From: Staphylococcus nepalensis
GTDB taxonomy: Bacteria; Bacillota; Bacilli; Staphylococcales; Staphylococcaceae
DNA length: 63,701 nucleotides
Assembly: GCF_014635045.1 (NCBI RefSeq)
Contig: NZ_BMCF01000011.1
Location: 1-63,701, forward strand
Direction: 5' to 3'
Position numbers and translations under genes: made by a program. How positions within the stretch are numbered: the stretch's first letter is position 1; every line of letters starts with the position of its first letter. This document shows, in pieces, positions 52,101 through 62,130 of the stretch. The notes beneath the pieces were generated by a model. It searched no databases, was not told the DNA's origin, and saw only the letters and a list, made by a program, of their open reading frames with translations.

Positions 52101-53189
52101 TTGTTTAAATTTCATAAACTAGCGTTACAAAATGCAAAACCGCAAAATGCTAAAATTTTACTTTTTACAATTGTAAGTTTTATCATATTGTTTGCTTTGA
52201 CTGTGCTAACGTTTATACCAGTACAACCAGCAATCTATAAATTTCTAATGTCAATGGCTATGCAACAACCTATTGGAAGTGCAATATTCACATTGGTATT
52301 ATCGTTATTGATTCCATTAGTTGTTTTTATATTTGTTGGTTATCAACTTATTGCTGGAACTATATACACTATAGACAATGCAATTAATAAAGACAAGGTT
52401 AAATTTAAAGATTTATTTTCAATTTTTAAAAAAGGCAAATATGCTAAATCATTAAAATTATCTTTAATCACATTGCTATTTATTATTATTATATTAATAC
52501 TTAATATTTTAATCGGTAAACTACTACAGTTAGGCATTGTGCAATTATTTACAGCATTACAAGGGCCGTTAAGCAGTTCCGATCATGCGCTTGGATGGTC
52601 GTTAACATTCCAAATTATCGCTGCTACATTACAAATATTTATATTATCATTTGTATATTGGTTCTTTGCAATCTTAATTATTAATTACACTTTATCTTTT
52701 GTTAAAAATCCTAGCGTTGGTGCTTGGTCAACAGTTAAACGTGGCTTTAAAGCAATTAAAAATGGTAATAAAACATGGTTTAAATTCTATCTAGGTATTT
52801 TACTATTAAATTTAATTGTTATTATTTTAGCAAATCCAGTTAGTCAGTTAATTTCAATAAGTACTGGCAGCATCTCACAAACGGTAGCTATGACAATTAT
52901 TTATATCGTATCTGTAATTGTAATTATTATAAGATTATTTGTATACTACACAAACTTATTAGCAATTATACAATACTATAATAAAAATGGTGAAAAGATA
53001 GATAAATCAGAAATAACTAAAGCTAAAACTTCAGAGCAATCTAATCAAACAGATAAAGTTACAAATAGTGTAAACAACACAACTGAAAAAACTAAGTCAA
53101 ATATCGAGCGTACATCAGACAATATTCAAGATACAGCTAAAGAAAAATCTTCAGATGTAAAAGATCAAATTGATAAGAAAAATGACTAA
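52101..53189 (+). CDS. Membrane protein with six helices and a Ser/Thr/Lys-rich tail
   Basis: 362 residues from a TTG start (AAAGGAGTGCTTAAAAT upstream). About six hydrophobic helices between 25 and 290, including WFKFYLGILLLNLIVIIL. The last 60 residues (about 305-362) are charged and unstructured, with repeated TEKTKSNIERTSDNIQDTAK-like pattern as in stress-related LEA/CsbD tails. Function unknown; staphylococcal relatives are sometimes given unfounded enzyme names. Followed by a strong terminator. Confidence 0.7.
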   Translation: MFKFHKLALQNAKPQNAKILLFTIVSFIILFALTVLTFIPVQPAIYKFLMSMAMQQPIGSAIFTLVLSLLIPLVVFIFVGYQLIAGTIYTIDNAINKDKVKFKDLFSIFKKGKYAKSLKLSLITLLFIIIILILNILIGKLLQLGIVQLFTALQGPLSSSDHALGWSLTFQIIAATLQIFILSFVYWFFAILIINYTLSFVKNPSVGAWSTVKRGFKAIKNGNKTWFKFYLGILLLNLIVIILANPVSQLISISTGSISQTVAMTIIYIVSVIVIIIRLFVYYTNLLAIIQYYNKNGEKIDKSEITKAKTSEQSNQTDKVTNSVNNTTEKTKSNIERTSDNIQDTAKEKSSDVKDQIDKKND

Positions 53190-53199
53190 TTAAAATAAA

Positions 53200-53246
53200 G
53201 AAACGGGTCAGAAACCATTAAATAATTGGGATTTCTGACCCGTTTC
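53200..53246. terminator. Bidirectional terminator
   Basis: GAAACGGGTCAGAAA / TTTCTGACCCGTTTC: perfect 15-base stem between the convergent membrane protein and HAD genes. Confidence 0.82.
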
Positions 53247-53285
53247 TCGTTTTCGTATTATGTTGAACTATATAACACTTATATT

Positions 53286-54137
53286 CTATAAGAAATGTGT
53301 TTTTAAGTATAATGCTGCCCCGTTTTCTTCATTAGTAAGTGAAGTGACATCATCAGCTAAAACTTGTATTTCTGGTCTTGCATTCTTCATTGCAACAGTG
53401 TAATTACCAAATGCAAACATAGCTCTATCATTGTCACTATCGCCTATCACTAGTGTCTCTTCTTGTTTTATATCAAAATGGTCTATCATTTCTTTAATTC
53501 CAGTACCTTTATCAATACCAAAAGCCATCGTTTCTGCATTAAAGCGAGAAGAATTCGATACACTTATTTGAAGCGATGATTGATCTTCCATTAATTGATT
53601 ACGAAATTGTGTAATCTTGTCATATTCTGGTGAGAATAAATAAATTTTTGAAAATGATGTATGAGGAATAGTAGACTCCCAATCAACTTTTTCTACTATA
53701 GAAGCTCTTCTTGAAGTCCATTCGCTATATCCCACGTTTCCTGGCGGTGTTGGTTGAGCAAATAAAGCTTCTGCCCACGCTTTGTCTTCATTAAGAATAA
53801 TTCGGTCACGGCCAAATGGAAAAACTTCATAATAAATCTCTTGTTCTTTCGCCCTTTTCACAATTTCATTTACTGTTTCAAAAGATAAGCTATGCTTAAA
53901 TATTATTTCATTTTGCACAACACCAAAAGTACCGTTAGAACTTATAATGCCATCTACTGCAAACCCTTTAGGTACAAGATAACCAATTTCATCATGTGCC
54001 CTACCAGTCGCTAAAAATACTTTATACCCACAATCTCTTAACGTTTGAATAATCTCTGCTGTTTCAGAATCTACACGATTATCTTTATGTAAAATTGTGC
54101 CATCCATATCTAAAAATATTGCTTTCACATTATCCAT
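53286..54137 (-). CDS. Cof-type HAD-superfamily phosphatase
   Basis: 283 residues. HAD motif I is FLDMDGTIL (Asp10, Asp12), motif II TGRAHDEI, motif IV IGDSDNDRAMFAFGN, with a C2-type cap between. Substrate is probably a sugar phosphate or FMN, not determinable here. GGACTTGTTTAA upstream. It lies 50 bases downstream of an ABC ATPase on the same strand. Confidence 0.88.
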   Translation of the reverse strand: MDNVKAIFLDMDGTILHKDNRVDSETAEIIQTLRDCGYKVFLATGRAHDEIGYLVPKGFAVDGIISSNGTFGVVQNEIIFKHSLSFETVNEIVKRAKEQEIYYEVFPFGRDRIILNEDKAWAEALFAQPTPPGNVGYSEWTSRRASIVEKVDWESTIPHTSFSKIYLFSPEYDKITQFRNQLMEDQSSLQISVSNSSRFNAETMAFGIDKGTGIKEMIDHFDIKQEETLVIGDSDNDRAMFAFGNYTVAMKNARPEIQVLADDVTSLTNEENGAALYLKTHFL

Positions 54138-54187
54138 TTAAACAAGTCCTCCATCAAGTATTATCGTCTTAAATTATGGCATGTAAT

Positions 54188-54988
54188 CTATTTTTCTGCA
54201 ATCTTCTCTTCATTTAAAAATAATGCATAGCGTTCATCATGATACGTTATGTTAACATTTCTTTTAAAAAAAGAACTTAATGTATGACTATTGAGTATTT
54301 CAGTAATTGACCCTTGTTTAAAAGTTTTGCCATTTTTTAATAAAAATCCGTAATCTATATCTTTAGTAATTTCTTCTACAAAATGTGTAACATAAATAAC
54401 AGCTAATTGAGGATTTTGTCTATATAATTGTGTCAATGCACTTAATAAATCTTCTCTAGCAATAAAATCTAAACCAGAAGCCGGCTCATCTAAAATTAAT
54501 AACTTAGGGTCCCCCATCAATGCTCTTGCTATCAAAACTTTTTGACGTTCTCCAGTAGAAAGATATCCATAATATTGATTTTCAAAGTGAGACATCCCCA
54601 TTTGTTTTAAATACTGCTTTGCCGTATTTTCATATTGCTGTGGCACCTCTTGGAATACACCAATAGATTTAAATATACCACTGATTACAACATCTAAGAC
54701 AATTTCTCCATCTTGAAAGCGATCCATTAAACTATTGGATACGAATCCAATTTGGTTACGCACATTATCTGCAGAATATCCTTTTTTACCTGGTTTCATA
54801 CCGAATAATGTCATCTCTCCAGAGGTATTAGGCTCATATGCATTTAAAATATTTAATAGTGTTGTCTTGCCTGCGCCATTTAACCCATAAAGCATCCATT
54901 TTTCTCCTTCATTTATTTGCCAACTAACGTCTTTGATAATTTCATTTCCCTGTTTTCTTCTTGCAATATGTTTCAAATCAATAAGCAT
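54188..54988 (-). CDS. Stand-alone ABC-type ATP-binding protein
   Basis: 266 residues, one nucleotide-binding domain. Walker A GLNGAGKTT at 35-43, signature LSTGERQK at 143-150 (LSTGE instead of LSGGQ), Walker B LLILDEPA at 163-170. No permease is adjacent, so its partner is elsewhere or it acts alone. The YlmA group in Gram-positives is similar. GGGGAATTTAT precedes the ATG. Confidence 0.87.
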   Translation of the reverse strand: MLIDLKHIARRKQGNEIIKDVSWQINEGEKWMLYGLNGAGKTTLLNILNAYEPNTSGEMTLFGMKPGKKGYSADNVRNQIGFVSNSLMDRFQDGEIVLDVVISGIFKSIGVFQEVPQQYENTAKQYLKQMGMSHFENQYYGYLSTGERQKVLIARALMGDPKLLILDEPASGLDFIAREDLLSALTQLYRQNPQLAVIYVTHFVEEITKDIDYGFLLKNGKTFKQGSITEILNSHTLSSFFKRNVNITYHDERYALFLNEEKIAEK

Positions 54989-55019
54989 AAATAAATTCCC
55001 CTTTTAAAACTTTAAATTA

Positions 55020-55375
55020 TTATTCGTTCACTCTAAATAGCTTTGTTAGTGTTTTTCCTTTGGTTAATTCATCGATTATTGTATTTAAACGCCTGATTGC
55101 TTTCATTATCGAATTTTCCATAAGTTCAACACTTATCCTACAAACGACGCCACGCATTTTAGTTCTGTCAGAGTTTAACTAAAGTGCTCGTTTAATAAAT
55201 ATTTCATATGTCATACCATCTTCAATTAGAGCATTTAATTGCGCTTGGTGTAACCAGTCATCCAATGTATAATTTCATTTACTCCATCTTGCGTTCTACC
55301 TTTTTTCTTAGCTTTTCTAACTAAATGAGGATAAACTTTTCCAAATTTCATATTATAAATATTAGGTTTAGTCAT
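55020..55375 (-). pseudogene. DUF2200 family pseudogene
   Basis: Translating from ATG at 55375 gives MTKPNIYNMKFGKVYPHLV, then KKKGRTQDGVNEIIHWMTGYT, which matches the DUF2200 family start. A one-base deletion near 55247-55252 moves the frame (the natural continuation QLNALIEDGMTYEIF lies in the next frame). An in-frame TAG at 55179-55181 then interrupts it. The terminal part RGVVC...AIRRLNTIIDELTKGKTL is still recognisable up to the stop at 55020. Two lesions make a functional product unlikely; sequencing error could explain one of them. Confidence 0.75.
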
Positions 55376-55479
55376 TAAATGCGCTTTTCTTTAATTGCTC
55401 ATAGTAAACTATATTTTAACATAAATAAACAAGGTTATTTTCATAAAATTCTGTTAATAATAATAAAATTTTATGTATT

Positions 55480-55520
55480 AAAAAAGCAGGAATAAAATCA
55501 TCATTCGATTTTATTCCTGT
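55480..55520 (-). terminator. Terminator of glmS
   Basis: Minus strand CAGGAATAAAATC and GATTTTATTCCTG with a 7-base loop, followed by T6, about 110 bases after the glmS stop. Confidence 0.88.
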
Positions 55521-55631
55521 CTTATATTATACTCCATAATTTATTCAGAAGTTATCTTTTCATAATAAATTGCCAATAGTTGAACTTCTTAGATTTCATC
55601 TCTATTAGCAAACTAGTAAAAGATTCAGCAT

Positions 55632-57437
55632 TTATTCAACTGTGACAGATTTAGCTAAATTACGTGGTTTATCCACATCTAAATCTCTGTGTAAAGCTGC
55701 ATAATAAGAAATTAACTGCATTGCAACAACAGCTACTAACGGTGTTAATAGTTCATGTACATGAGGGATGACATAAGTATCTCCATCTTTATTCAATCCA
55801 TCCATTGAAATAATACATGGATTTGCGCCTCGCGCTGCAACTTCTTTTACATTACCACGAATAGAAGGATTAACATTTTCTTGTGTTGCTAAGGCGATCA
55901 CTGGCGTGCCTTCTTCGATTAATGCTATTGTACCGTGTTTTAACTCTCCGCCTGCAAACCCTTCTGCTTGAATGTAAGAAATTTCTTTTAATTTTAATGC
56001 GCCTTCTAAACTAACATTATAATCTATTGTACGACCAATAAAGAATGCGTTTCTAGTTGTTTCTAAGAAATCTGTCGCAATTTGTTCCATAACATCTGCA
56101 TCATCTACGATTGTTTCAATCGCTGTAGTCACTTTTGCAAGTTCACGTAATAGCGCTACGTCAGCTTCTCTACCATGTTCTTTAGCTACAATTTGTGACA
56201 AGATTGAAAGCACTGCAATTTGTGCTGTATAAGCTTTTGTAGATGCAACAGCAATTTCAGGTCCTGCATGTAACAGTAACGTATGATCCGCTTCACGTGA
56301 TAATGTAGAACCTGGAACATTTGTAATTGTTAATGATTTATGACCTAGTTTTTTAGTTTCTACTAAAACAGCACGGCTATCAGCTGTTTCACCTGATTGT
56401 GAAATATAAATAAATAATGGTTTTTCTGAAAGTAGCGGCATATTATATACAAACTCTGAAGCTACATGTACTTCTGTGGGTACGCCAGCCCATTTTTCTA
56501 AATATTCTTTACCGACCAATCCTGCATGATAACTTGTGCCAGCAGCAATAATATAAATTCTATCTGCATTAGCCACATCTCTTGTAATATCTGCATCCAT
56601 TTTCAGATTACCTTCATCATCTTGATATTCTTGAATAATACGGCGCATTACTGCTGGTTGCTCATGAATTTCTTTTAACATGTAATGATCATAGACACCT
56701 TTTTCAGCATCTGCAGCATCAATTTGTGCAGTATATGCTTCTCTATTTTGAATGTTACCCTCTTGGTCTTTAATAACCACTTCGTCTCGTTTTACAATAA
56801 CAATTTCATGATCATGAATTTCTTTATATTGATTTGTGACTTGTAACATTGCAAGCGCATCTGAAGCAATAACATTAAAACCATCACCTACACCAATTAA
56901 TAGTGGTGATTTGTTTTTAGCCACATACATAGTATCTCTATCTTGACTATCAATTAAGCCTAATGCGTAAGAACCCTCTAATAAAGATACGACTTTGGTA
57001 AATGCAGCTTCTGTAGAAAGACCTTTATCTGAGAAGTATTCAACTAATTGAACGATAATTTCTGTATCCGTTTCAGATAAGAATGTAACATTTGATAAGT
57101 ACGCATCACTTAATTCTTCGTAATTTTCAATCACACCATTATGCACTAAAGTAAATCGGTTGGTCGCAGATTGGTGAGGGTGTGAATTTTCATAATTGGG
57201 TACACCATGTGTTGCCCAACGTGTATGACCAATACCTACGTTGCCATCAATATCTTCACTGTCTGCAACTTTTCTAAGTTCTGCAATGCGCCCTTTTGAT
57301 TTAAATACATTTGTACCTTCATCATTAACAACGGCGATACCTGCAGAGTCATAACCTCTATATTCTAACTTTTCTAAACCTTTCAACAATAATTCTTTGG
57401 CATTATCATGCCCTATATATCCAACAATTCCACACAT
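55632..57437 (-). CDS. glmS: Glutamine--fructose-6-phosphate aminotransferase
   Basis: Makes glucosamine-6-phosphate, the first step of UDP-GlcNAc synthesis. 601 residues. The frame starts two codons earlier (MY) but GGAGG fits the ATG at 57437, which leaves Cys as residue 2, the Ntn nucleophile after Met removal ([12 protein letters not shown]). Glutaminase motifs [11 protein letters not shown] and [10 protein letters not shown]; two SIS isomerase domains with [12 protein letters not shown] and SGETADS and the C-terminal [12 protein letters not shown]. Controlled by the upstream ribozyme. Confidence 0.98.
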   Translation of the reverse strand: MCGIVGYIGHDNAKELLLKGLEKLEYRGYDSAGIAVVNDEGTNVFKSKGRIAELRKVADSEDIDGNVGIGHTRWATHGVPNYENSHPHQSATNRFTLVHNGVIENYEELSDAYLSNVTFLSETDTEIIVQLVEYFSDKGLSTEAAFTKVVSLLEGSYALGLIDSQDRDTMYVAKNKSPLLIGVGDGFNVIASDALAMLQVTNQYKEIHDHEIVIVKRDEVVIKDQEGNIQNREAYTAQIDAADAEKGVYDHYMLKEIHEQPAVMRRIIQEYQDDEGNLKMDADITRDVANADRIYIIAAGTSYHAGLVGKEYLEKWAGVPTEVHVASEFVYNMPLLSEKPLFIYISQSGETADSRAVLVETKKLGHKSLTITNVPGSTLSREADHTLLLHAGPEIAVASTKAYTAQIAVLSILSQIVAKEHGREADVALLRELAKVTTAIETIVDDADVMEQIATDFLETTRNAFFIGRTIDYNVSLEGALKLKEISYIQAEGFAGGELKHGTIALIEEGTPVIALATQENVNPSIRGNVKEVAARGANPCIISMDGLNKDGDTYVIPHVHELLTPLVAVVAMQLISYYAALHRDLDVDKPRNLAKSVTVE

Positions 57438-57619
57438 ATACATATTCCTCCAATGTAATGGTGACGGGTATTGAACGTTCGGCGTATAGGAACCTGTTCA
57501 ATATAAAATAGGCCAATTCAAATAAATTCCTTTTATTTGTTCAATAACAAGGAATAACAAAATAGGCACAGAAATCCCATCCACCTTATAATTTTAATTT
57601 TTATTAAATTTGGCTATCT

Positions 57620-57812
57620 TATTAACTTTGTGCACTAGGTCGCCCTAATGTTTTCCTTAATAAGTTTACGAATGAGCCACATCCGGGATAGCATCCGCCG
57701 ATGGTTCGATAACTATCCTCCTCGTCTACAAGCTTCAATCTCACGTCTATTAAGATTTCTGTTTTAAACCTTAAATATTCAACATTTAACCGCTTCACTT
57801 GCACAGGCGCTT
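57620..57812 (-). ncRNA. glmS self-cleaving ribozyme (GlcN6P riboswitch)
   Basis: In the minus-strand leader: the cleavage site AAAGCGCC (break between 57811 and 57810), then the core CGAGGAGGATAG...TTATCG...ATCGGCGGATGCTATCCCGG, and the 3' elements AGGGCGACCTAGTGCACAAAG. These match the order of the glmS ribozyme (P1, P2.1/P2.2 pseudoknots, P3/P4). When GlcN6P is high the leader cleaves and the downstream message is degraded. The 3' limit is approximate. Confidence 0.9.
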
Positions 57813-57856
57813 TGATTAAGTTACTCGAAACTATCCTCCTTTCTTCAATATTATTA

Positions 57857-57886
57857 ATTGTACAATGTATTTAAGCCTAAATGCAA
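57857..57886 (-). promoter_or_regulatory. glmS promoter
   Basis: Minus strand TTGCAT (57881-57886), 18-base spacer, TACAAT (57857-57862). The likely start is near 57850, about 40 nt upstream of the ribozyme cleavage site. Confidence 0.55.
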
Positions 57887-57989
57887 ATTTTTTATAAATA
57901 TACAAGTTAAATTCTATTTTTTAATGATTAACGAACGTCTTTAAAATCCAAAACCTTCCATATATTTGCACCATTTAATAGTCATAAAC

Positions 57990-58010
57990 TTGTCAAACAC
58001 ACTGTGCCAA
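57990..58010 (+). promoter_or_regulatory. MtlR binding site of the mannitol operon
   Basis: TTGTCAAA-N5-TGTGCCAA is close to the MtlR operator dyad TTGNCACA...TGTGNCAA (right arm perfect, left arm six of eight). It lies just upstream of the -35 region of the mtlA promoter, as expected for an activator. Confidence 0.65.
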
Positions 58011-58028
58011 ATTTGAAATTACTATTTG

Positions 58029-58057
58029 TTGTTTATTTATGAAAATAGACCTACAAT
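58029..58057 (+). promoter_or_regulatory. mtlA promoter
   Basis: TTGTTT (58029-58034), 17-base spacer, TACAAT (58052-58057). The -35 box is weak, in keeping with activator dependence. Confidence 0.55.
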
Positions 58058-58092
58058 GTACTTACAAATAAAGAGAAAAAGAGGTGCAAATT

Positions 58093-59619
58093 ATGTCACA
58101 AACAGATACTCAAGACAAAAAGGGTATAGGCCGTAAAGTTCAAGCTTTTGGTTCATTTTTAAGTAGTATGATTATGCCAAATATTGGTGCATTTATCGCA
58201 TGGGGCTTTATCGCTGCAATCTTTATTGATGGCGGTTGGTGGCCAAATAAAGATTTAAGTGAATTAGCTGGCCCGATGATCACTTATTTAATACCTCTAT
58301 TAATTGCCTATAGTGGTGGGCGTTTAATTCACGAAATGCGTGGCGGTATTATCGCAGCTGTAGCAACAATGGGTGTGATTGTAGCATTACCTGATACGCC
58401 GATGTTACTTGGCGCAATGATTATGGGCCCACTCGTTGGTTGGTTAATGAAGAAAACAGATGAATTTATTCAACCAAGAACCCCACAAGGTTTTGAAATG
58501 TTATTCAATAACTTTTCAGCTGGTATTTTAGGCTTCATTATGACAATCGTTGGTTTTAAAGTACTAGCACCAATCATGGAATTTATCATGCACATTTTAT
58601 CAGTAGCTGTTGAAGCGTTGGTACATGCGCATCTACTTCCATTAGTAAGTATTATCGTAGAACCTGCAAAAATCGTTTTCTTAAATAATGCAATTAACCA
58701 TGGTGTATTCACACCACTTGGTGCAGACCAAGCAGCTTCTGCAGGCCAATCTATTTTATATACAATTGAATCAAATCCTGGCCCTGGTTTAGGTGTATTA
58801 GTTGCTTATATGATATTTGGTAAAGGAACAGCTAAAGCAACTTCATATGGCGCAGGTATTATTCATTTCTTAGGTGGTATTCATGAAATTTACTTCCCTT
58901 ATGTATTAATGAGACCATTGTTATTTATCGCTGTAATCTTAGGTGGTATGACTGGTGTAGCAACTTATTCATTAGTAGACTTTGGGTTCAAGAGTCCAGC
59001 ATCTCCAGGCTCATTTATAGTTTACATGCTCAATGCCCCTAAAGGTGAATTCTTACACATGATTATTGGTGTAGCGCTTGCTGCGATTGTTTCATTTATA
59101 GTTTCATCTATCATATTGAAATTCACAAAAGAAACTGAAGATATAGAAACAGCAACAGAGAAAATGGAAGCATCAAAAGGTAAAAAATCAAGTGTATCTT
59201 CTAAGTTAACAGGGAATAATGAAGAAAGCACAACTGCCACTACAAGCACTACAGAAAATGACGAAGCCCAATCAGAAGATGATTTACTAGATAATTATGA
59301 TACTGAAAATGTAGATGCACATGATTATAGTAAAGTAAACCACGTTATCTTTGCTTGTGATGCAGGTATGGGATCTAGTGCGATGGGTGCAAGTATGTTA
59401 CGTAATAAATTTAAAAAAGCTGGTGTACAAGATGTAGATGTTACTAACACTGCTATTAATCAATTACCTAGTGACGCCCAACTTGTCATTACTCAGAAAA
59501 AATTAACTGACAGAGCGATTAAACAAGTTCCAAGCGCAATTCATATTTCAGTTGAAAATTTCTTAAATTCACCGAGATATGATGAATTATTAGAAAACCT
59601 AAAAAAAGAAGATAACTAA
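58093..59619 (+). CDS. mtlA: PTS mannitol transporter subunit IICB
   Basis: Takes up mannitol and phosphorylates it to mannitol-1-phosphate. 508 residues from MSQTDTQDKKGIGRK (GAGGTG upstream). EIIC membrane domain to about 345 with GSFLSSMIMPNIGAFIAWGF and substrate site GGIHEIYFPYVLM, an acidic Ser/Thr linker about 355-410, then the EIIB domain with phosphocysteine in FACDAGMGSSAMGAS (about residue 421). EIIA is separate (mtlF). First gene of the operon. Confidence 0.97.
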   Translation: MSQTDTQDKKGIGRKVQAFGSFLSSMIMPNIGAFIAWGFIAAIFIDGGWWPNKDLSELAGPMITYLIPLLIAYSGGRLIHEMRGGIIAAVATMGVIVALPDTPMLLGAMIMGPLVGWLMKKTDEFIQPRTPQGFEMLFNNFSAGILGFIMTIVGFKVLAPIMEFIMHILSVAVEALVHAHLLPLVSIIVEPAKIVFLNNAINHGVFTPLGADQAASAGQSILYTIESNPGPGLGVLVAYMIFGKGTAKATSYGAGIIHFLGGIHEIYFPYVLMRPLLFIAVILGGMTGVATYSLVDFGFKSPASPGSFIVYMLNAPKGEFLHMIIGVALAAIVSFIVSSIILKFTKETEDIETATEKMEASKGKKSSVSSKLTGNNEESTTATTSTTENDEAQSEDDLLDNYDTENVDAHDYSKVNHVIFACDAGMGSSAMGASMLRNKFKKAGVQDVDVTNTAINQLPSDAQLVITQKKLTDRAIKQVPSAIHISVENFLNSPRYDELLENLKKEDN

Positions 59620-59656
59620 TTACTCACTATAAGAAATTGTACTGGAGGGTATGGCT

Positions 59657-61690
59657 ATGTTTTTGAGTACGCGTGAAAAAGAAATTATCGAAATGTTAAT
59701 TAAGTATCACGGTCAATATGTCACGATTTATGACATTGCTCAACATTTAGCTGTATCCTCTCGTACTATTCATAGAGAATTAAAATCTATAGAATTATTT
59801 TTGGAACACTTCAACATTACTTTAGAGCGTGTCACTAAAAAAGGATTACAATTATCGAGTAATCAACAAGCTATTCGAGCGTTAAAAAAAGAATTACTTC
59901 AACAAAATACGATCGACCTATCACAAGAAGAACAAAAAGTAATTATTTTGTACGCACTCATTCAGGCCAAAGAACCAATCAAGCAATATGGCTTGGCTCA
60001 AGAAATTGGTGTTTCCACTCAAACTTTAGCTAAATTACTAGACGAATTAGATACAGAACTAGCACAATATCAATTATCACTACAGAAAAAACGTGGTGAA
60101 GGGATTCACCTATATGGCGCTGAATCTAAAAAAAGAGAACTGTTAAGTCAATTAATGGTCAATAACTTAAATAGTACGAGTGTCTACTCGGTAATTGAAA
60201 ATCACTTCGTGTATCAATCGATTAATCAATCACAATTACCAATGGTTGATATCGATAAAATTTTCCAAGTAGAACGAATTCTAATGGACCATTTAGGCCA
60301 ACTACCCTATTCTTTAACAGAATCTAGTTATTTAACACTGACTGTACACATCGTACTTAGTATTGATCGAATGCTTAAGGGAGAATATGTAGCTTTAAAT
60401 GAAGATATCTATAACAGCGTCAAAGATACCTTTGAGCATCAAATTGCATCAGCTTTAGCATTACACCTGGAACACATATATGGTGTTGCGTTCAATCAGG
60501 CAGAAATAACTTTTATCACAATTCATTTACGTGGCGCTAAACGTAAAGAATCTACTGAAGTATTTAAAAACCAAAAAGACCAAGATCTAATTGAACAACT
60601 CATTCAACATGTATCAAACGTATCTCAGCAAACATTTAAAGATTGGAAAACATTAAGTGAAGGTTTGAAATTGCATATCATACCTGCAATCAACCGTCTA
60701 AATGCCAACATTGAAACATACAATCCTTTAACAGATATGATTAAACACAAATACCCAAGACTATTTGAAAGTGTTCATCAAGGCTTACTTAAAACTTGGC
60801 CAAACTTTAAATTTCCAGATAGTGAAATTGCATTTATCGTCTTGCATTTTGGTGGTGCAATTCAAAAGCAAGCAACACCATTTTATAAGGTGCTTGTCGT
60901 TTGCAGTAGCGGTATCGGTACAAGTCGTTTACTCGCTACACGATTACAACAGACTTTTAGTGAAATTCAACAAACAGTCCAAGCATCTGTTGGTGAGCTG
61001 AATTCAATCGATTTTGACCAATATGACGCTATTATTTCAACAGTTAATTTAGATACTAAATCACCCTATTTAACAGTTAATCCATTATTACCAGACGCAG
61101 ATATAAATCATGTAGCTGCTTTTCTAAATACGCAACAATATAATAAATCTCAAATGCAAATGGTTGACGACACAAATACAACTATTTCAAATCCTGAGTC
61201 TCAATTGAATTATATTCGTAAAGGTTTAGAAGTAATAGATTCTGTTTATATAGATTATACAAATATTACAAATTGGATTACTTATTTAACAAACCAATTA
61301 TTAAAACATCAAATTATTGATGATGAACAGTCATTCGCTGATCTTATTAAGCAACGAATGGAGGTACAGAGTTTTGTTTTAGATCCCTATCCCATAGCAA
61401 TGCCACATATTAAAAGTGATTTAATACAAAAACCATTTATTTTAATTACCATCTTAGAGAAACCTCTGTCGCTTAATAATAATCAAAATGATAGTATTTC
61501 TGTAACATATTTATTAAATATGTTTATCCCCCCAGATGATACCATGGCACAACTTGTCAGTGATTTATCTGGTAAAATGGCAGAATATCTTGATGATATT
61601 GATCATTTTATGGAAAAGCCTGAACAATTATTAGTGTTTTTAAAACAAAGTTATTTGAAACAACTACAAAATCAATTAAACATGGAGTGA
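59657..61690 (+). CDS. mtlR: Mannitol operon activator MtlR
   Basis: BglG/DeoR-like PTS-regulated transcription activator, 677 residues. Start at 59657 ([14 protein letters not shown]) chosen because GGAGG lies eight bases away; an ATG two codons earlier is too close. N-terminal HTH ([24 protein letters not shown]), two PRDs (about 165-400), EIIB-Gat-like domain with Cys in [13 protein letters not shown] (about 416), and EIIA-Mtl-like domain with His in [12 protein letters not shown] (about 583). Phosphorylation by PTS proteins sets its activity. Its stop precedes mtlF by five bases. Confidence 0.95.
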   Translation: MFLSTREKEIIEMLIKYHGQYVTIYDIAQHLAVSSRTIHRELKSIELFLEHFNITLERVTKKGLQLSSNQQAIRALKKELLQQNTIDLSQEEQKVIILYALIQAKEPIKQYGLAQEIGVSTQTLAKLLDELDTELAQYQLSLQKKRGEGIHLYGAESKKRELLSQLMVNNLNSTSVYSVIENHFVYQSINQSQLPMVDIDKIFQVERILMDHLGQLPYSLTESSYLTLTVHIVLSIDRMLKGEYVALNEDIYNSVKDTFEHQIASALALHLEHIYGVAFNQAEITFITIHLRGAKRKESTEVFKNQKDQDLIEQLIQHVSNVSQQTFKDWKTLSEGLKLHIIPAINRLNANIETYNPLTDMIKHKYPRLFESVHQGLLKTWPNFKFPDSEIAFIVLHFGGAIQKQATPFYKVLVVCSSGIGTSRLLATRLQQTFSEIQQTVQASVGELNSIDFDQYDAIISTVNLDTKSPYLTVNPLLPDADINHVAAFLNTQQYNKSQMQMVDDTNTTISNPESQLNYIRKGLEVIDSVYIDYTNITNWITYLTNQLLKHQIIDDEQSFADLIKQRMEVQSFVLDPYPIAMPHIKSDLIQKPFILITILEKPLSLNNNQNDSISVTYLLNMFIPPDDTMAQLVSDLSGKMAEYLDDIDHFMEKPEQLLVFLKQSYLKQLQNQLNME

Positions 61691-61695
61691 ATAAT

Positions 61696-62130
61696 ATGAG
61701 CGAATTATTTAGCAATGACAATATTTTTATTAACCAAACGGTAGAAGATCAAAATGAAGCAATTGAAAAAGCAGGGCAAGCATTAGTTTCAACTGGTGCT
61801 GTCACAGAAGATTATATTCAAGCAATGAAAGATCGCGAACAAGTTGTTACTACTTTTATGGGTAATGGCTTAGCAATCCCACATGGTACAGATGAAGCAA
61901 AAACAAGTGTACTAAAATCTGGTTTAACTTTAATCCAAATTCCTGAGGGTGTAGATTGGGATGGAGAAGAAGTTAAAGTCGTTGTTGGTATTGCAGGTAA
62001 AGATGGGGAACACTTAGACTTATTATCTAAAATTGCGATTACATTTAGCGAAGAAGAAAACGTAGAACGTATCATTAACGCGTCTTCAGCAGAGGAGATC
62101 AAACAAGTATTTGAGGAGGCTGACGCATAA
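61696..62130 (+). CDS. mtlF: PTS mannitol transporter subunit IIA
   Basis: Phosphocarrier that passes phosphate from HPr to the IIB cysteine of MtlA. 144 residues from [14 protein letters not shown] with GGAG at 61684 upstream; a GTG three codons earlier is less likely. Active-site His in [18 protein letters not shown] (about residue 59). Stop and mtlD start overlap by one base (TAATG). Confidence 0.96.
   Translation: MSELFSNDNIFINQTVEDQNEAIEKAGQALVSTGAVTEDYIQAMKDREQVVTTFMGNGLAIPHGTDEAKTSVLKSGLTLIQIPEGVDWDGEEVKVVVGIAGKDGEHLDLLSKIAITFSEEENVERIINASSAEEIKQVFEEADA

Larger units (their letters stand above)
54989..55631. other. Intergenic region between ABC ATPase gene and glmS
   Basis: Contains a DUF2200 pseudogene (55020-55375) and the glmS terminator (55480-55520). 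The ABC ATPase promoter is probably within or just after the pseudogene. Confidence 0.6.

Noticed and set aside
57622..57804. 60-codon frame upstream of glmS
   Set aside because: It lies within the glmS ribozyme; the conserved sequence is structural RNA, and no ribosome site is present.
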